From the NCBI GenBank assembly GCA_032622095.1, contig CP136061.1:187000369-187064368 (forward strand): a stretch of DNA of 64,000 nucleotides. Reading direction: 5' to 3'. The translations under genes and the position numbers were made by a program. Shown piece by piece: positions 36,500 through 49,714 of this stretch. Each line of letters starts with the position of its first letter. Within the stretch, counting starts at the first letter, position 1. A model generated the notes under the pieces. That model worked only from the letters and a program-made list of their open reading frames with translations. It did not search any database and was not told the origin of the DNA. This DNA comes from Siphonodentalium dalli (lineage: Eukaryota; Mollusca; Scaphopoda; Gadilida; Siphonodentaliidae).

Positions 36500-37150
36500 A
36501 AGTGTGTGAAGTGAATATTTAGAATACATTTGGGGCCACCTTACACACCCTTGAGGGCACCCTTCAACACCCTGTGTTTGTCCAAAATCGGTCATTGGGC
36601 GATAAAATGGCATGGTGCCCTATTTGAACCTCTCTGGACGCGGACACTTTGAATCGGTGGGTATGTGGTGTGAATATTTGGAGTGTCCCAGGGGCCAACT
36701 TACAACACTCTTTCTTTGACCTAAATCGGTCAAGGGGCCGAAAATGGCATGGGTGCACTATTTTAACTCATTTGGATGGCGGCCATTTTACTCTTTATTA
36801 TTTGGATCCCATCTGAAAGGCGGCCATTTGGATCGAGGTGGGATGTGGGGTAAATATTTAGAGTGTCTTTGGGGCCACCTTAAGACAACCTGTGGTTGAC
36901 CTAAATCGATGAAGGGGCCGAGGAATGGCATGGGTGTCCTAGTAGAAACCATCTGGAAATCGGCCATTCTGGACCGGGTGGGCGTGAATTGTGCGCCACA
37001 CTACAACACCGTGTGTACGACCTAAATCGGTCAATTGAACCCCCCTGGAAGGCAGCCATTTTGGATCGGGGTGGGATATGTGGGGTGAGCATTTAGAGTG
37101 TCTTGGGCGCCACCTTACAAAACCCTACAACTTTCTATAGGGGGTATTTG
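36500..37150 (+). repeat. ~150-bp degenerate tandem repeat, about five copies
   Basis: Units share GGGGCCACCTTACAACACCC, GACCTAAATCGGTCAA, GGGGCCGAAAATGGCATG, GGCGGCCATTTTGGATCG and GGGGTGAATATTTAGAGTG. The GGCCACCTTA blocks lie near 36534, 36692, 36873, 36996 and 37110. Just downstream (37165-37300) a ~83-bp unit with GACCGAAATCCTTAT and CCATACCCCAT is duplicated. The sequence is GC-richer than its surroundings. Confidence 0.75.
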
Positions 37151-37356
37151 GGGCGGGCCAGTCAAATTGGCCGAAATCCTTATTCTCTAAAATGGTCCAT
37201 ACCCCATTTTTACCCCCTCGGCGTGACCACCCAAATGTATGCCGTCACATTGACCGAAATCCTTATCGTTCTCGAAAATAGACCATACCCCATGTTCACC
37301 ACTCGGAGTGGTACCCCCGGGTGAGGGGTGGGGTGTTTCAATGTGTATTATGCCCC

Positions 37357-39783
37357 CACATGGCACAATCGTTTCGACGATTCTACGACCAATTCCACGA
37401 TTCTGCGGCTTGACAACCACGGTGCTACGACAGTTCAACGATTCTGCGGCCTTTTTATACGTGATATTTTATGACAAACTTAGATAATGGGGCCTTTTAC
37501 TGAATTGGGAAGATAAAAGTGGGCTTCTTCTTGTATGCATTGTGTAGAGTAGACTTTGCAGGTCCACCAGGTTGACTCACGGAATAGATACGAAGATGCG
37601 ATCAATACATAAAATGAGTCACAATCGGCTCGGTCAAGTCTGGATAATCCGATCGAACCGCGAACCAATCGCAAAAAGTCGTTTCTTGGGCTACAAGTGG
37701 ACATTAACAGTGCGAAAATTAACATCCAACGCAAGCTTTGATAAGCATAAATGTATTATTTGTCAAATTCGTACCTCCGTTGACGCAATATTCGATTAAA
37801 CTACACACAGAAATGCAGTAACAGTGTCAACTATTTGACAACGCCCCGCTTCGACCATGACAACGACGATTGCGTGACTTGTTGAACGGTAATTTTCATT
37901 TGTATACGACGTATCTGTCACTGCATGATCAGATGCAGCTTAGTTATGCGTGTAAGCCCATGTATGCTGCATCAATAAATGTTTGGAACAGTACCTTCGT
38001 TGTACAATGCACATGTCCTGGATTCAATACAGTACTGCATGTGTATTTACTGATCCCCACATGTGAAGGTATAGAGACCAAGTCACATAAGAGATTTGTC
38101 GCTAAACGAGCATTCTTTAATTTTTTGAACATGACAAAATGCCCGACTTATGTATGTACATGAACATTTTCTTTATTGGTGCACCTAGCGGCGTTGTAAT
38201 TTTTGTAAACTTGACTTGTTCATTCGAAAATGTCACCACTTACCCTACCATAACATGAGTTATGCTATTCTGATTAGCAGGTAGGCCCTACATATAAAGA
38301 TGACCTCGAAAAATTATTGACCTTCTAGTTACTTTTATAAATGTGTTTGTATGAAAGTATTAGTTAAAATTCTTTATGGTTATCTGAAACTGAAAGTAAT
38401 GAGCAACACTTTAAAAAAGATAAAAGGGATGGATGCCAGAAAATTGTAGTAAAAACGTATACATACATAAAAAAGTAGAACATTGGGTTGGTTGGTCCCG
38501 AAAGTAGCCAAAATAAAAAAAATAACCTATAGGGATACGCTGATTTATGACCCCCTATCCCCGATCCCCCGGTTCGGACGCCAACTTGCCGGTATATTAT
38601 GGGGTGTTTTGTTGCGGTAGTATTTTTAATTGGGTAAACTGGTGTGTGCATACTTCAAATGAGTTAAGAATTAATAGGAAATAAATGCCATAGAATTGTA
38701 ATATCTGGAGGCAAATCTTGACTGCGCGAGGGAATTATATTTTAGATAACTAGATTTTAATCACAAATAAATAAATCATTATAGAATATCATTTTCACCG
38801 TTTATAGATATATATATAGCTGGATGTCAAAATATGGAATTATACTCAAAACAAAATATTAAGTTTCATGTGTGGAGTTAATTTCTAACATGAAGGCGAC
38901 CATTCCCCACCATCGATACCACAACGCAACTGAGAATAAGACATGTTGGCCATAAGAAAATACCGAGGCATTGTGAGTCGGCTGCTAGTTAGGCGTACAG
39001 ACAGACGGAATGAAAGTTGGATAGGCGGAACATATTAAATCATGTAATGTGTGGTGCACAGACATGGAAATTAAACCTGTACAGTATAGCAATATACGAT
39101 TCGACATTACTTTATTTTCCACAGCTGGCTCCAAATAAAAGAGTCTTATTCTCGTAGCCTTGACGTCGTGTGATTCATATGCGTATTCATGTCTATAGCG
39201 AGCGTGACATTCATTAGAAAACGACTTCTCGTGAGCACAAGTTAAAGAAATTTCAATTGCTGGTCTCACAATCGTCGTTGTCATAGTCGACTACTCGGCG
39301 TTGTCAATTGAGTGCGATGATACCCCCACAAATATGGACACAGCGCCATCAATCACAGAACTGAGGTTAACATCAGTTGTGAAAAATCAACCATAGACGT
39401 ATGGCTATGTTATTATTTGGTTTCCACTCAATTTTATAGGACATTATATATATTTTCTCAACTCTAAAGACGAATTTCACACAGTGATGTGTGTAAATCC
39501 AAAACAACTGGTCTAGTTGTGTCAAAGATTATGTATTGTTGTGCTAACTATCTAGTGCTGAACTCTCTACCGATTATCGAATCGAAGATCGCCGTACCTA
39601 ATAGAAATATAATATGTGGTACATAACTGTCTATATTTCTGGAATTATTCATTTCTTAATGTTTTGTACGTGTTTATCGCACCAGGCTGGTCGCAGAATC
39701 GTTAAATTGCCGCAGCACCGTGGTTGTCAAGCCGCAGCATCGTGGAATTGGTCGTAGAATCGTCGAAACGATTGTGCCGTGTG
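37357..39783. mobile_element. 2.43-kb element with ~95-bp TIRs and a 10-bp TSD
   Basis: The ends are inverted copies beginning CACAYGGCACAATCG and continuing through GACGATTCTACGACC, GCGGCTTGACAACCACGG and AACGATTCTGCG, roughly 92% alike over ~95 bp. ATTATGCCCC is directly repeated at 37347-37356 and 39784-39793. TSD length again suggests a Mutator-like element, but the TIR sequence is unrelated to that of the element at 28-31 kb, so this is a second family. The TIR itself is made of CGATTCTRCGRC-type subrepeats. No transposase was seen inside; the frames at 37870-38163 and 38985-39284 have no recognised domain. Confidence 0.8.
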
Positions 39784-40054
39784 ATTATGCCCCTGACCTC
39801 GAATGATATTTATATCAGGCTTCCTTCCGTCTGTCTTTACGAACATACATGTACATGTATAGTACATTGTAACCAGGCTGTTAATTATACATCGGATTTA
39901 GTTTTCCTTTGGTATATATAGTGATGTAGCCCATATAGGGAAGAATGATATGCAGTCGTAGTATGTTGGTATCGTAACCACCAATCTGGGCTATATATCA
40001 CCAAACCAAAGGACAACAAAATCCCATTTATAAACAATCTGATATCTATAAAAT

Positions 40055-40293
40055 TTACAATTGATCAATGCATCCATAAACTTCCAGTTCACACATCATG
40101 ATCCTCTTGTCATTGTCCCATATCCGCATTCGTATGTAGCGAGCTGAGATAGGTGACGTGCAGTTGAAAAAGATCTGCTGTCCCCTTGTCGCAATACCAG
40201 GAAAATAGAAACACATTTGATCGAACGAGTCCATGTCACTCTGTGATGTCATTGTCTCGGCTCCATCAATAGTGAAGTTTCTCATGTAGTTCC
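40055..40293 (-). CDS. Fucolectin-like F5/8C domain, C-terminal exon
   Basis: This exon encodes the second half of an F5/8 type C domain of the fucolectin (FTP) kind, a secreted carbohydrate-binding beta-sandwich used in innate recognition. The acceptor TTTCTCAG precedes 40293, and the exon starts in phase 1. It reads NYMRNFTIDGAE, then MCFYFPGIATRGQQIFFNC, SARYIRMRIWDN and the hallmark CELEVYG near the end, followed by four or five residues and a TAA at 40055-40057. Within the stop lies GTAAAT, which could instead be a splice donor, so the transcript may continue. The phase and content fit exactly onto the exon at 61270-61500. The gene symbol is left open because fucolectins form large families. 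Confidence 0.8.
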
Positions 40294-40876
40294 CTGAGAA
40301 AATAGATTTCGCTTGAAAATAATATATTATTTGCATAACAATACAAAAGGGATTGTGGCACAAATTTTGTCAACCTATGATTCCCCTACATACTTGCATG
40401 CATTCTTTGATTTATATGCTCAATGGTTAATTTATTAGCCCGGGTTGATATAAAATAGATGACTTGAACATAAACTAATACATGCATAGTATAATTCCTT
40501 TTTTTTAAATCCATGGTCAGGAATGAATTTACCTTGAATTTACATTGAATCTTCAGCAGAAGAAAGTGGTATGCTTGTATGGTCGATTCGTTAGTTCACA
40601 ACGTTTCGTACTATCAATGGTGTTTGCAGCAATGTTAAATCACAATATTTACAATCCGTTGAAAACGTGTTTTTGGTATTTTATTTGAATTTAAAATGGA
40701 ATTTGCTTTCTCTTCCCCTCCAGGGGTCGCTGTGTATAGATTTGAAGGTGTTGACGACAGGTGCGTCCACACAAAGTTCATTAAGATGATTCCACGTATT
40801 TGTGCAGCGTGGGATGAAACTCTTTTTGTTTGTGGTGACTTTAGTGGTGTAGAGGTGTTTATGTATTTTTTTTTTA

Positions 40877-41258
40877 TGGCCTCTTGACGTGGTTCACAGA
40901 GAAGGCTCCATGGATGTAAGTATTATTCTTCATTAAAGCCGGATACCAAATGGATGATCCGTATTCCATCATATGTCTAACTAGGGATTTATATAGTGTA
41001 TTGGTCATATCTTCGTCCATATGGGTAAATGTTCTTCTTATCATACCGATTCGTTTGTGTGCTTTGTTGACACTGTTTGGTATGTGGTGCTCGTATGATA
41101 ATTCGTTGTCAAACGTGATCCCTATTTGTTTCTCTCCTTCATCTGTTTGGACAGATATATTTAATTTCCCTTCCCTCAGTGTATAGTTGTATTCTGGATT
41201 AGTTCTGCCAATGTGAAGTACTTTACATTTTGCTGCATTGAATCTTAGTAGTCATGTC
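40877..41258 (-). pseudogene. CR1-type reverse transcriptase fragment
   Basis: About 127 uninterrupted codons with no start codon. They contain LLRFNAAKCKVLHIGR, QIGITFDNELSYEHHI, KAHKRIGMIRRTF and LYKSLVRHMMEYGSSIWYP. These correspond to the segment from just after the YADD box through the thumb of CR1-type reverse transcriptases (compare FNxxKCKVLHxGxxN and LVRPxLEYxxxxWxP). Both ends are cut: a TGA precedes 41258 and the similarity stops after about 40925. It is a dead fragment lying in the large lectin intron. Confidence 0.8.
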
Positions 41259-42279
41259 GCGACCTGATTTCCAGGTTTTCCCAAATGACCCTTTTGGTGA
41301 AATTGAGATATTGGTATCATTGAAATCGGAATTCCACAACGCTTCTAATGGCGGAAACGAGAAGTACGTATTTTCACTTCTCGCGAAGATATCAAGCATT
41401 ATTTTCCGTCCGTTGTAGTTGAAATTCAATGTATTGATGTACACAGTATTTATTCCATATAATTCAAATACAGTGTATGTAACAAAACAAAAAAGATATC
41501 AGTCATGAATATAGGTTTAATGTATTTAACTTCCAGGTTCTCATATCTCATTTTAAAGACATATTATGGACTTATTCGGTGCGTGAAACTGATAAGTTAG
41601 TATTCAGACGCTATACCAACTGGTTGAATGTAGCATTCTACTAACATTACCGAAAATCTCAAGCAAATCGACCGTAACATTCCATAGAAAACATCGTCTG
41701 TACTACGCTAAAATGTTAATATTTACTTCTCGATTCGGGACGCAGCTACCGGCGATACACTAACGAAAACGATTGCCCCATCGAGAGCGCTACATTTAAT
41801 TAATATATAAGAATGATGATGTGTCATGTCAATTTGGATATAATATTTGTATAAAATAACTACTTTTAGCAAGATTATTCTCCATTTCTATTTGATCACC
41901 CTACTTGAGTGTTTCACATCACTTTAAGCATTATAGCCTTATTTCCTCTTTGGGCTGCACACGAACAAATATATTTCCATCTTGTCCGTTTAAAAAAAAA
42001 TAACGCCAAACCTCTGTTTTGTCTTAACTGACATGTTAGCACCTCATATGATATTTATGGAACAAGCTAAAATTAATTAAATATGGAACTAGCGACAGAG
42101 GACATTGTGGAATTGAAGATATGCTTGGAACCGTAATTTGTAATTAAAAAATGGGTTTCGTAAAATGTTTTGTGAATTTTCAGCAACATATGTTTTCATA
42201 AAGCCCATATACTGGAGACATTGGAAACCAACGTTAACGGTACTCAATCCGATCAGAGGGCCCCCCATATCATCAAGAT

Positions 42280-42312
<33 letters not shown>

Positions 42313-43129
42313 TTTTTTCAAAATACGCTTTAGTTATCAGAATCGATTATTGCAACAATATAATGCTAACCGCTGTCAACTGTGGTATCAAATTTCCCAA
42401 AACGTGTTATTTATCAACATTTTGTTCAACGAAATATGGCCGGATTATCACTTGAGTATTCACGAAATTTGGCTGTTTTACCACTTATTTTTAGACTTAT
42501 TGGTGAATATAGTTATATAATAATATTTATATAAATCTATTCTCCATAACGGACCGCCAGTGCTCATCTCAAGGGTCAAGGTCAGTGTGAAAGGTCAAGG
42601 TCATTGTAAAAAAAAATAATGCTGTCTTTATAACTTTAGGTCATATTGTTTGTCTTTATGATTAACCTACCCCAATTTGTTGCATTAGTCCATGAGCTGG
42701 TAGGACCCCTGGTGCACCCACTTCTTCTTTTGGTAATTTTGTATGTACCCTAATGTGTTACCATTATGACGTGGTGGGGGAAATGGTATCCCATATACGA
42801 GGGATGTCATTGTGATTGAATTTAACAGGCGATGTGTCATTTTGTGGGTATTGGAATACTCTATCCATCGGTAGCAAAAACAGATATGACGTTGTCGTTG
42901 ACGACGTAACCAGATATGATGTCAAAAGTTCACGCGATGAACGCAAACGCAAATATAATACCAATAGGAAGCTGATAGGGTACATCTACACCGCACACCA
43001 CATGTCTTAACTTCACCTCACTCATTTTATTCCTTATCATGTCCCTGAACTTTTAAGCAATGTTAGCACGGAAAGAAAGTGTCCGCGTATATACGAAACA
43101 AGAAGGCGTCCAACATGGTCGCCGTGTTT
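41259..43129. other. Intronic spacer with a (CAA)n microsatellite
   Basis: About ten CAA units occur at 42280-42312. At 42575-42600 two GGTCAAGGTCA boxes occur (GGGTCAAGGTCAGTG and AAAGGTCAAGGTCATTG), again the extended nuclear-receptor half-site. No supported gene was seen. Confidence 0.5.
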
Positions 43130-44140
43130 TAAGACGAGGCACTATAAGTTAGGTTGATGCAAATTCTAGAGAGAAAATCTTGACAAATGTATACAAATGT
43201 TTATATTATTGTGAAGCTAAGACACAATGCTAGCATTTTAGGGTTAAAATCTGAACTCCCCATTCCAAGATGGCCACCAATGTGGCCGCCGGAAGTGAAA
43301 AATTGGACTATTTTTCACTGATATTTTCTAGATTAGTTTCTGCTGTTTGGAACTGGTTAAGAATTACAACTTTATTTATATTTTCAATGTTAACAGATCA
43401 TTGGATTTCAAATTTGAATCCATCGCCACACGCTGCAATCCGCATTTATTATATATTTTTTATGTTAACTGATAATTGGGGCAATGAAATATGCCATTAT
43501 GTGAGTAGCAGGCCCTTTCGATCTCTAAAAAAATTATTTTACAGAACGTGCTATAAAATTTCGCAAAAAATCACCATTGGGATTCTAGTCATATTACAAA
43601 AAGAAATGAGCAGAACTGTGCATAAGTGAGGCATACCTTTACCTATGAATATTCCAACTCAATGGAACCAAAATTGTCACTTTGACTAAAAATGACCTAT
43701 GACCTATGACGTATTATGGAATCACTTAATAGTTGTGGTTCGTGAATAAAATCGACTATAATCCTTCTATACATTGAATACTAACATTGCTGATGCACAT
43801 TACTACTATAACCACTGACATTACCAGACATATTGATATTGGATTTCCCTCTCACAAACGTGATATCGGCACAAATTTACTTTTCAGGTTTGGACAATTT
43901 TTTTCAAGTAAAATGGAACTATCTTTGGTATTAAAGGTGTTATCGTTTTGAACTGTCTTAAAATGTGTCACAGGGGAGGGGGTTAGACAAAATTACTCAA
44001 GATGGCTTGCAAAATGGCAATCGGATTTGGTAAAATCCATATATATCCCGTACATTATTATATGCTGTTCTGAAAATGTAGCAAATTGTAACTCACTTGG
44101 TTATTAAAATGTTACTTAATCAACTGACAACTAAACATAT
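43130..44140 (+). repeat. Dispersed repeat B, copy 1
   Basis: Landmarks are GCTAAGACACAATG, CTCCCCATTCCAAGATGGCC, CGGAAGTGAAAAA, TGTTAACAGATCATTGG, GCAATGAAATATGCC, CAATGGAACCAAAATTGTCA and TTGGTTATTAAAATG. The whole segment has an inverted counterpart at 51705-52660 and a partial one at 46930-47345. The 119-codon frame at 43270-43629 follows the repeat; no domain was recognised. Confidence 0.75.
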
Positions 44141-45379
44141 CTATTAATTAGCATATGCTTGAGTTATTGTGGAAAGCGATAGCCACCATAAGCCCACCTT
44201 TGCGACACACCCATGGCCATAGAGTCACTCTATATATAGACCAGACAAATATACCAGACCATATAACCAATCACTTTATACAATAAAGTCATAGAAAAGC
44301 CCTATTATGGTGTTCATCTTGGGACTGTTGATATGTCAATATTGTGCTCTGAGGAAGATGTGCCACCACAATCTAAACTGAGAGAATAATTACAAGAGAA
44401 CTGCATAGTTGAGTGCTTGGGAGGCATTTGTTTGTCCACATTGACAATACTTATCATATTATTGTGCTACATTAACTGTTTTCTTACAATATACATGGAC
44501 AGCATTAACACAAGTATAAAGAGTAAGCATTAATGCACTTCTTAACTGTTCGGGGAAAAATAAAAAAAATATTACCAAACAAATAAAAATCCCTACCTAC
44601 CTACCTGGAGTTTTTTGGCACCGTAATAGGAAACAAATATTTTATTTGTTTTGCCTAATCGTGCTTGTTCCGTACCGCAAGCATTTGCTCATTTCTCGGG
44701 ATACCGAACACCACATAGAAATAGGGCATGCGAATATGCTTGACATGGGCATCTTTTGACATATAGTTTGCACCACAACATATGTGTGTGCGATATTAAT
44801 ATATACATATGTGTTTTATTATAAATGAAGTAAATGATGGGAAATTGGGAATATATATATATAACAACATGACATTTATTGTCAGGTATTATTTATTTCC
44901 ATCTTTCACTTCATTTAACTCACATTTTATTAATATTGCACATGTATACAACAAAGCAATGAATTGAATCAACTTTACTTGGTTCATCTATGCCGAGCTG
45001 GAAATAAATAATAAATACCTCCCCCCGCCCCAATTTTCAAAAAACTTCCGATGATCATCTAGGAATATATTTATTATGGCCTAATACATGTAGTTATTTA
45101 CTGCAACTATAAGACATCCAGCGAATACACACCCCACGAAAGCGCGAAATGTGTTGTCTTGCGAGTTATCCCATCGCTATAGCTCAATTTGACACGGCCA
45201 GTTTAGCTTTTCTACAATATCCTAAAACAATAAAGCTTCTCAAATCATCGGCATAGTCAATAGAACTTTAACGAACTTGGACATCCCAACTACAGCTTTT
45301 ATCGGACTCGGGGTCGGAGTACAACTTTAACGCGTCCCAAAATAATCGGGAAAACCAATTATCTATTTATAAAACCTAC
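44141..45379. other. Intronic spacer
   Basis: At 44205-44285 there are two units resembling the 42-bp minisatellite (CCATGGCCATAGAGTCACTC, GACCATATAACCAATCAC). The rest is AT-rich, with a short (CTAC)n patch at 44592-44604. No gene was seen. Confidence 0.5.
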
Positions 45380-45720
45380 ATGGGCCCATGTAATTCTATA
45401 ATTTGGCCCACAGTATACACCGGTGGTGTTAATAAGGCCATACAGCCACAATTAGGTACACATCATACGGTAATGAGTCACCATGTAGGCACACCAGGTA
45501 CATTCCTACGTCTGACCCATGACCACATAGTCACCACCTGTATACATATTCACCACATTCATGATCATACAGTCACGCAATGTATACCTATTCACCTCAA
45601 CATTACCCATACAGTCACTCCGTATACATATTCTCCACAACGATGGCCATATAACCACCAAGGATATACATATACACCCTACCCATGACCATATAATCAC
45701 TCTAGGTATACATATTGTTT
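45380..45720 (-). repeat. 42-bp minisatellite, minus orientation
   Basis: About eight units of ~42 bp (CCATGACCATACAGTCACC and GTATACATATTCACC blocks), with the CATA-AGTC words near 45525, 45566, 45608, 45650 and 45690. It is the reverse complement of the larger array at 49.7-51.4 kb. Confidence 0.8.
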
Positions 45721-46929
45721 GTGCTGTCAGTAGCCAAGTTGGCCAATGACCAATATTTTTCGAAATTGGCCAATAAAAAATCCATTTGGCCAAACTTTCT
45801 TTTTACCCCAAATGGATACGGGAAGCTAATTCAAAAGCGCTGAAAAGATCGACAATCCCGACGAAGTTAGGCGACGAAAGTATGTCGTACTTCGGAAATA
45901 TCGTACCATGCAAACCTGCCTCCCGTCTAATAACAACCTGGCTTCATATAATTTGTTTTTAATTTGGCCAAAGTTTGTTTTATGTGTACCCATATCTGAT
46001 TGGAACCAAATTTGGTATATGAGTTTCTCAGCCCAACATACAGATCGAGTTTGAATATGGGTTTGATCTGATTTTTTAATTAAAAGTTTTAATTGGAATA
46101 TTGTTCATTTGTATTGATGTTCTCATTATATTTTTCAATTAATCATTCTTCTATTATATCTCCAGGTTTCTCCTCATTCACTTGCATTGATTTCTGTTGT
46201 TAAAAAATTACACTGCTCAACATTCCTGATACTTTCATCTGATATGTCTCATTTTATATTGGTTTATTTTGACACACTCTTTGCCCCTATTGATTGATTA
46301 ATTTATTTTTATTTGTATGTGTATCCATACCATAGTATGGTACACATATTGTCGATGTCCGGATTGACCACTTGTCGTCCGTCCGGTAGACACATTACGC
46401 ATGGTGCGATAACTCAAACATTTTGTATACGATCGGAACCAAATTTGGTATATCTGTTTCTCAGCCCAAAATACAGATCAAGTTAAAATATGGGTTTGAT
46501 TTAAGGCCTATCTTCGACTTATAATTCACGCATGCTGCAATAACTGAAAAAAAAAGATATCTTAAATCAAATTTGGTATCTGAGTTTCACAGCCCAAAAT
46601 ACAGATATAATTCGAATATGGGTTTGATCCGATTTTTTTTAACAGAGTTATGGGCGTATTTAAAAAAAACTTGGATTTTAGATTCCTAGCTGAATATAGC
46701 TAATCACTATCGCCAAGGTATCTGCCGATCGTAATCGGCCTCTCGTTTTAATTTGGCCACAATATTTTTCAGTCCAACGCGAACACTGTATACAAAACAC
46801 CTTACCAATGACCATACAGCTCTTCCAGGTATACAAATACCATACATACGGCCATTCATACCTTCCAGACTTGCATATACATAATTCATAATCATATATT
46901 AACTTTGTGAGAGAAATCTGCAATAGTTC
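45721..46929. repeat. Spacer with three direct repeats and a small minisatellite patch
   Basis: A ~75-bp unit (GGAACCAAATTTGGTATAT, GTTTCTCAGCCCAA-ATACAG, AATATGGGTTTGAT) occurs at about 46009-46080, 46434-46505 and 46565-46640. Two or three units of the 42-bp minisatellite in minus orientation lie at 46795-46895. No gene was seen. Confidence 0.65.
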
Positions 46930-47345
46930 TGGTAATGTCAGTGGTTAAAATAGTAACTATTAACCAAGGTGTATCAGCAACCATAGTATTCAATGAATAA
47001 GGCATATAAGTCAATTTTGTCTTATAGTATCAACCACAACCTGTAACTGATTGCACGGCGGGCTGGGGCAACATTTCTACTCCCCCGGCCGGCATCTTAG
47101 TGGTCATTTGGAGTCAATGGTGATTTTTGGTGAAATTTTATACCGCATTATGTAAACTTAAAACGTTGAGAGATCGGAAGGGCCTGCGACCCCACATAAT
47201 GGCATATTCCATTGCTCCAATGGTCAGTTAACATAAAACATATATAATAAATATGGGTTGCAGTGTGTGGCGATGGATTCAAATTTGAAATCCAAGATAG
47301 CTGCCGATGGTCATGTTTTTTAACGGATTTTGGAAACAAAATGGC
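46930..47345 (-). repeat. Dispersed repeat B, copy 2 (partial)
   Basis: Inverted relative to copy 1, sharing AATGTCAGTGGTTA, CAACCTGTAACTGATTGCA, GTGAAATTTTATACCGC, CAATGGTCAGTTAACAT and GCCACACACTGC-type blocks. It is cut on the right near the start of the TA-flanked element at 47355. Confidence 0.7.
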
Positions 47346-47354
47346 TCCCATTTA

Positions 47355-48716
47355 CAAAACCAATCGATCTTTCCAACAAGCCGCGATTAAAATTTGATCA
47401 CCCCGCGATTAAAATTTGATCACCCCGAAGATCTTTCCAACAAGCCGCGATTAAAATTTGATCACCCCGAAGATAGTTATAAAGTTTGGTGTTGATCGGA
47501 TGAGGGATGTGGTCTGTGTGGTGTGGCAAAGGATTTAGTCATGCAAAGAGTGAAATCCAAGATAGCTGCCGCCGGCCATGTTTTTCATCGAAAATCATTC
47601 AAAAATGGTCAGAATCCATCAATAAAGGCGCTGTTATATAGGTTTGTTGCCACACGAGGACTCCCACCAACGGTCTCTCGCCATATTAACAGTCAAGTTT
47701 TGATAAAAATCGGCTGACAATTGAGAAAAAAACACCACGGACTGAAGGGATGTACAATCTAGATAAAAAGATATGGGGTGTGACAACGACCGTGCTATCA
47801 GGGAGTACAGGTACATGGCAGTATGGATATGGACTGAGATAATCATGCTCCCATGATACCTTGAGTAGCTGGTGGAAAGTTTAACAGAGAGGTTAAAATT
47901 GTATAGACTAAATGAAGTTCCCGTCCTATACACCAAAAATTAAAAAGAAATTCTGAGTCAAAAAGGGGCATAAATCAGATAACATTCATCGAACCAAAGC
48001 ATTTTCGAATTGGACCTGTATTATTATGATCCACAGGTGACATCTGAGTCGAAAAGGGGCATATCTCCATCAAAAATGGTTGGACCAGACCCAAATTTAT
48101 GTGTGGATCAATTAAGTGTGGGGGGGGGGGGGGGGTTCAGTTGAAAATTCCAAGGCGGACACCCCCTCCCAGCGGAGACACGCTGGCCACGTCCCTGATC
48201 ACAGAACAACGTTTTAAATTTCTGCATGGATTGAAGATATATTTTGTAACTGTGATGCCATGGGACAAAATCGAATCACATGCAATAGTACAACAGGTAT
48301 AATTAATTTATGTGGTTGCCTTTTTCGGCAATAATATATTAGTTACCCATGTATATTTTAGCATACGACAATCTTGTAAAGTCTACTGACGTTGACAGAA
48401 ATGTTATGATGTCAGTGATCAAATTTGAAACGGTTGCTATGGAAACAAGTACATTGGGTCCACCCAACATATTATTTGGAATGGACAAAACAAATTTGCG
48501 GTGTATTACAATGTAACATATAGCGGAAATAGGCAATACGATATCTGAACGCGATTGGTAGTTTTATTTATTCGCGAGTTTGTGCTTAGTTTTATCTATA
48601 CCTATTGGTATCTGGTGCATATATGTTCAATTCGCTGGATGACAATAAATATATCCTGGTGACTATGGAATTATAATTTTTTAATCGCGGCTTGTTGGAA
48701 AGATCGATTAGTTTTG
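47355..48716. mobile_element. 1.36-kb TA-flanked inverted-repeat element
   Basis: The ends match over 38 bp with one mismatch: CAAAACYAATCGATCTTTCC, then AACAAGCCGCGATTAAAA. TA lies at both junctions (47353-47354 and 48717-48718), consistent with a Tc1/mariner-type MITE. Next to the left end a 24-bp block CCGCGATTAAAATTTGATCA is iterated three times (47390-47467). The interior includes a 16-G run (48120-48135) and the sequence serving as the empty site for the 20-kb hairpin. No transposase was seen. Confidence 0.65.
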
Positions 48717-48718
48717 TA

Positions 48719-49714
48719 AAATGTTGGAATTAATACGGATCATTTGAACTGCAAATGAAAGAACTTCATTTGGAAATTTGACTCGCAATAAAAACCTCAG
48801 TCTCCACTCACAAGTTGTTTTTATTACAACACAAAGCGTCTGCCATTGACACAACACGAAATCAACACCAATGTACACCTATTACTAATCGCTCCAAGCA
48901 CATGGAGTCGTGTAACAAACACCAGGTGATGACGCTTTTGTCGTACGGATGTTAGCTGCGCGTGATGTATTTAGACCGAGGATTAAGCTGGTGTGTTTAT
49001 AATCGCCACCATGTCTGGACATATTTGGGTGGCAATTTTTCGCCATTTCGTCAATTTGTTTTTCGCCATTTACAATTTATTTTCGCCATTGGCTAAAATG
49101 GCTACCGCCAGCGGGAACACTGCATGTACACCATAATTATGTTCATATAAGTCAATATTTTTTCTCCGAAGTGAATGAATTTCTGATATTTATAGGACCT
49201 GTTGGTGGAATTAATTCTGAGAAATTATTCTCAAGCCTTATCATTTTCATTCGAAACTGGTAATTTTGCGATATTTTCGCTATCAGTTGCCATGGCAACA
49301 CGATATATGTTATGTATTAAAATTACCAAATCAACCCGAAAATTCTAATACTAATATTAACCCAACGCAATCGCTCTATATTTACTTTGTATGACTATAT
49401 TTAATGTTAGAATTCAAATTCACTTGATTTATCTTTAGTAAGTTCGGGTCGTAATTGCACAAATACCATAAAAAGTGGTATCTAAAAATGTGATGATCTA
49501 AACTTAAGGTTATCAAAAGTCTGGTTGTCCCGGTACCCTACGAGGCATGACAAGTTCATTTTGAGTAATGCAATATGGATTTTGCCAAAAACTTCCTTGT
49601 TCTTGAACGGAAATGGGCAGAATGTTGAAACGGAACTGACAGGGATCATAATATGTGGCTTTTCTGGCCCATTAGCATCAACATTGATCAACTTAATACA
49701 GTGTGTATGTCTGT
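48719..49714. other. Intronic spacer
   Basis: No gene or array was recognised. Around 49000-49110 there are several CGCCATTT repeats. Confidence 0.5.

Noticed and set aside
38985-39284. 99-codon minus-strand frame inside the 37-kb element as a captured gene
   Set aside because: No domain, no splice signals and no similarity I recognise; length is within chance for AT-rich DNA.
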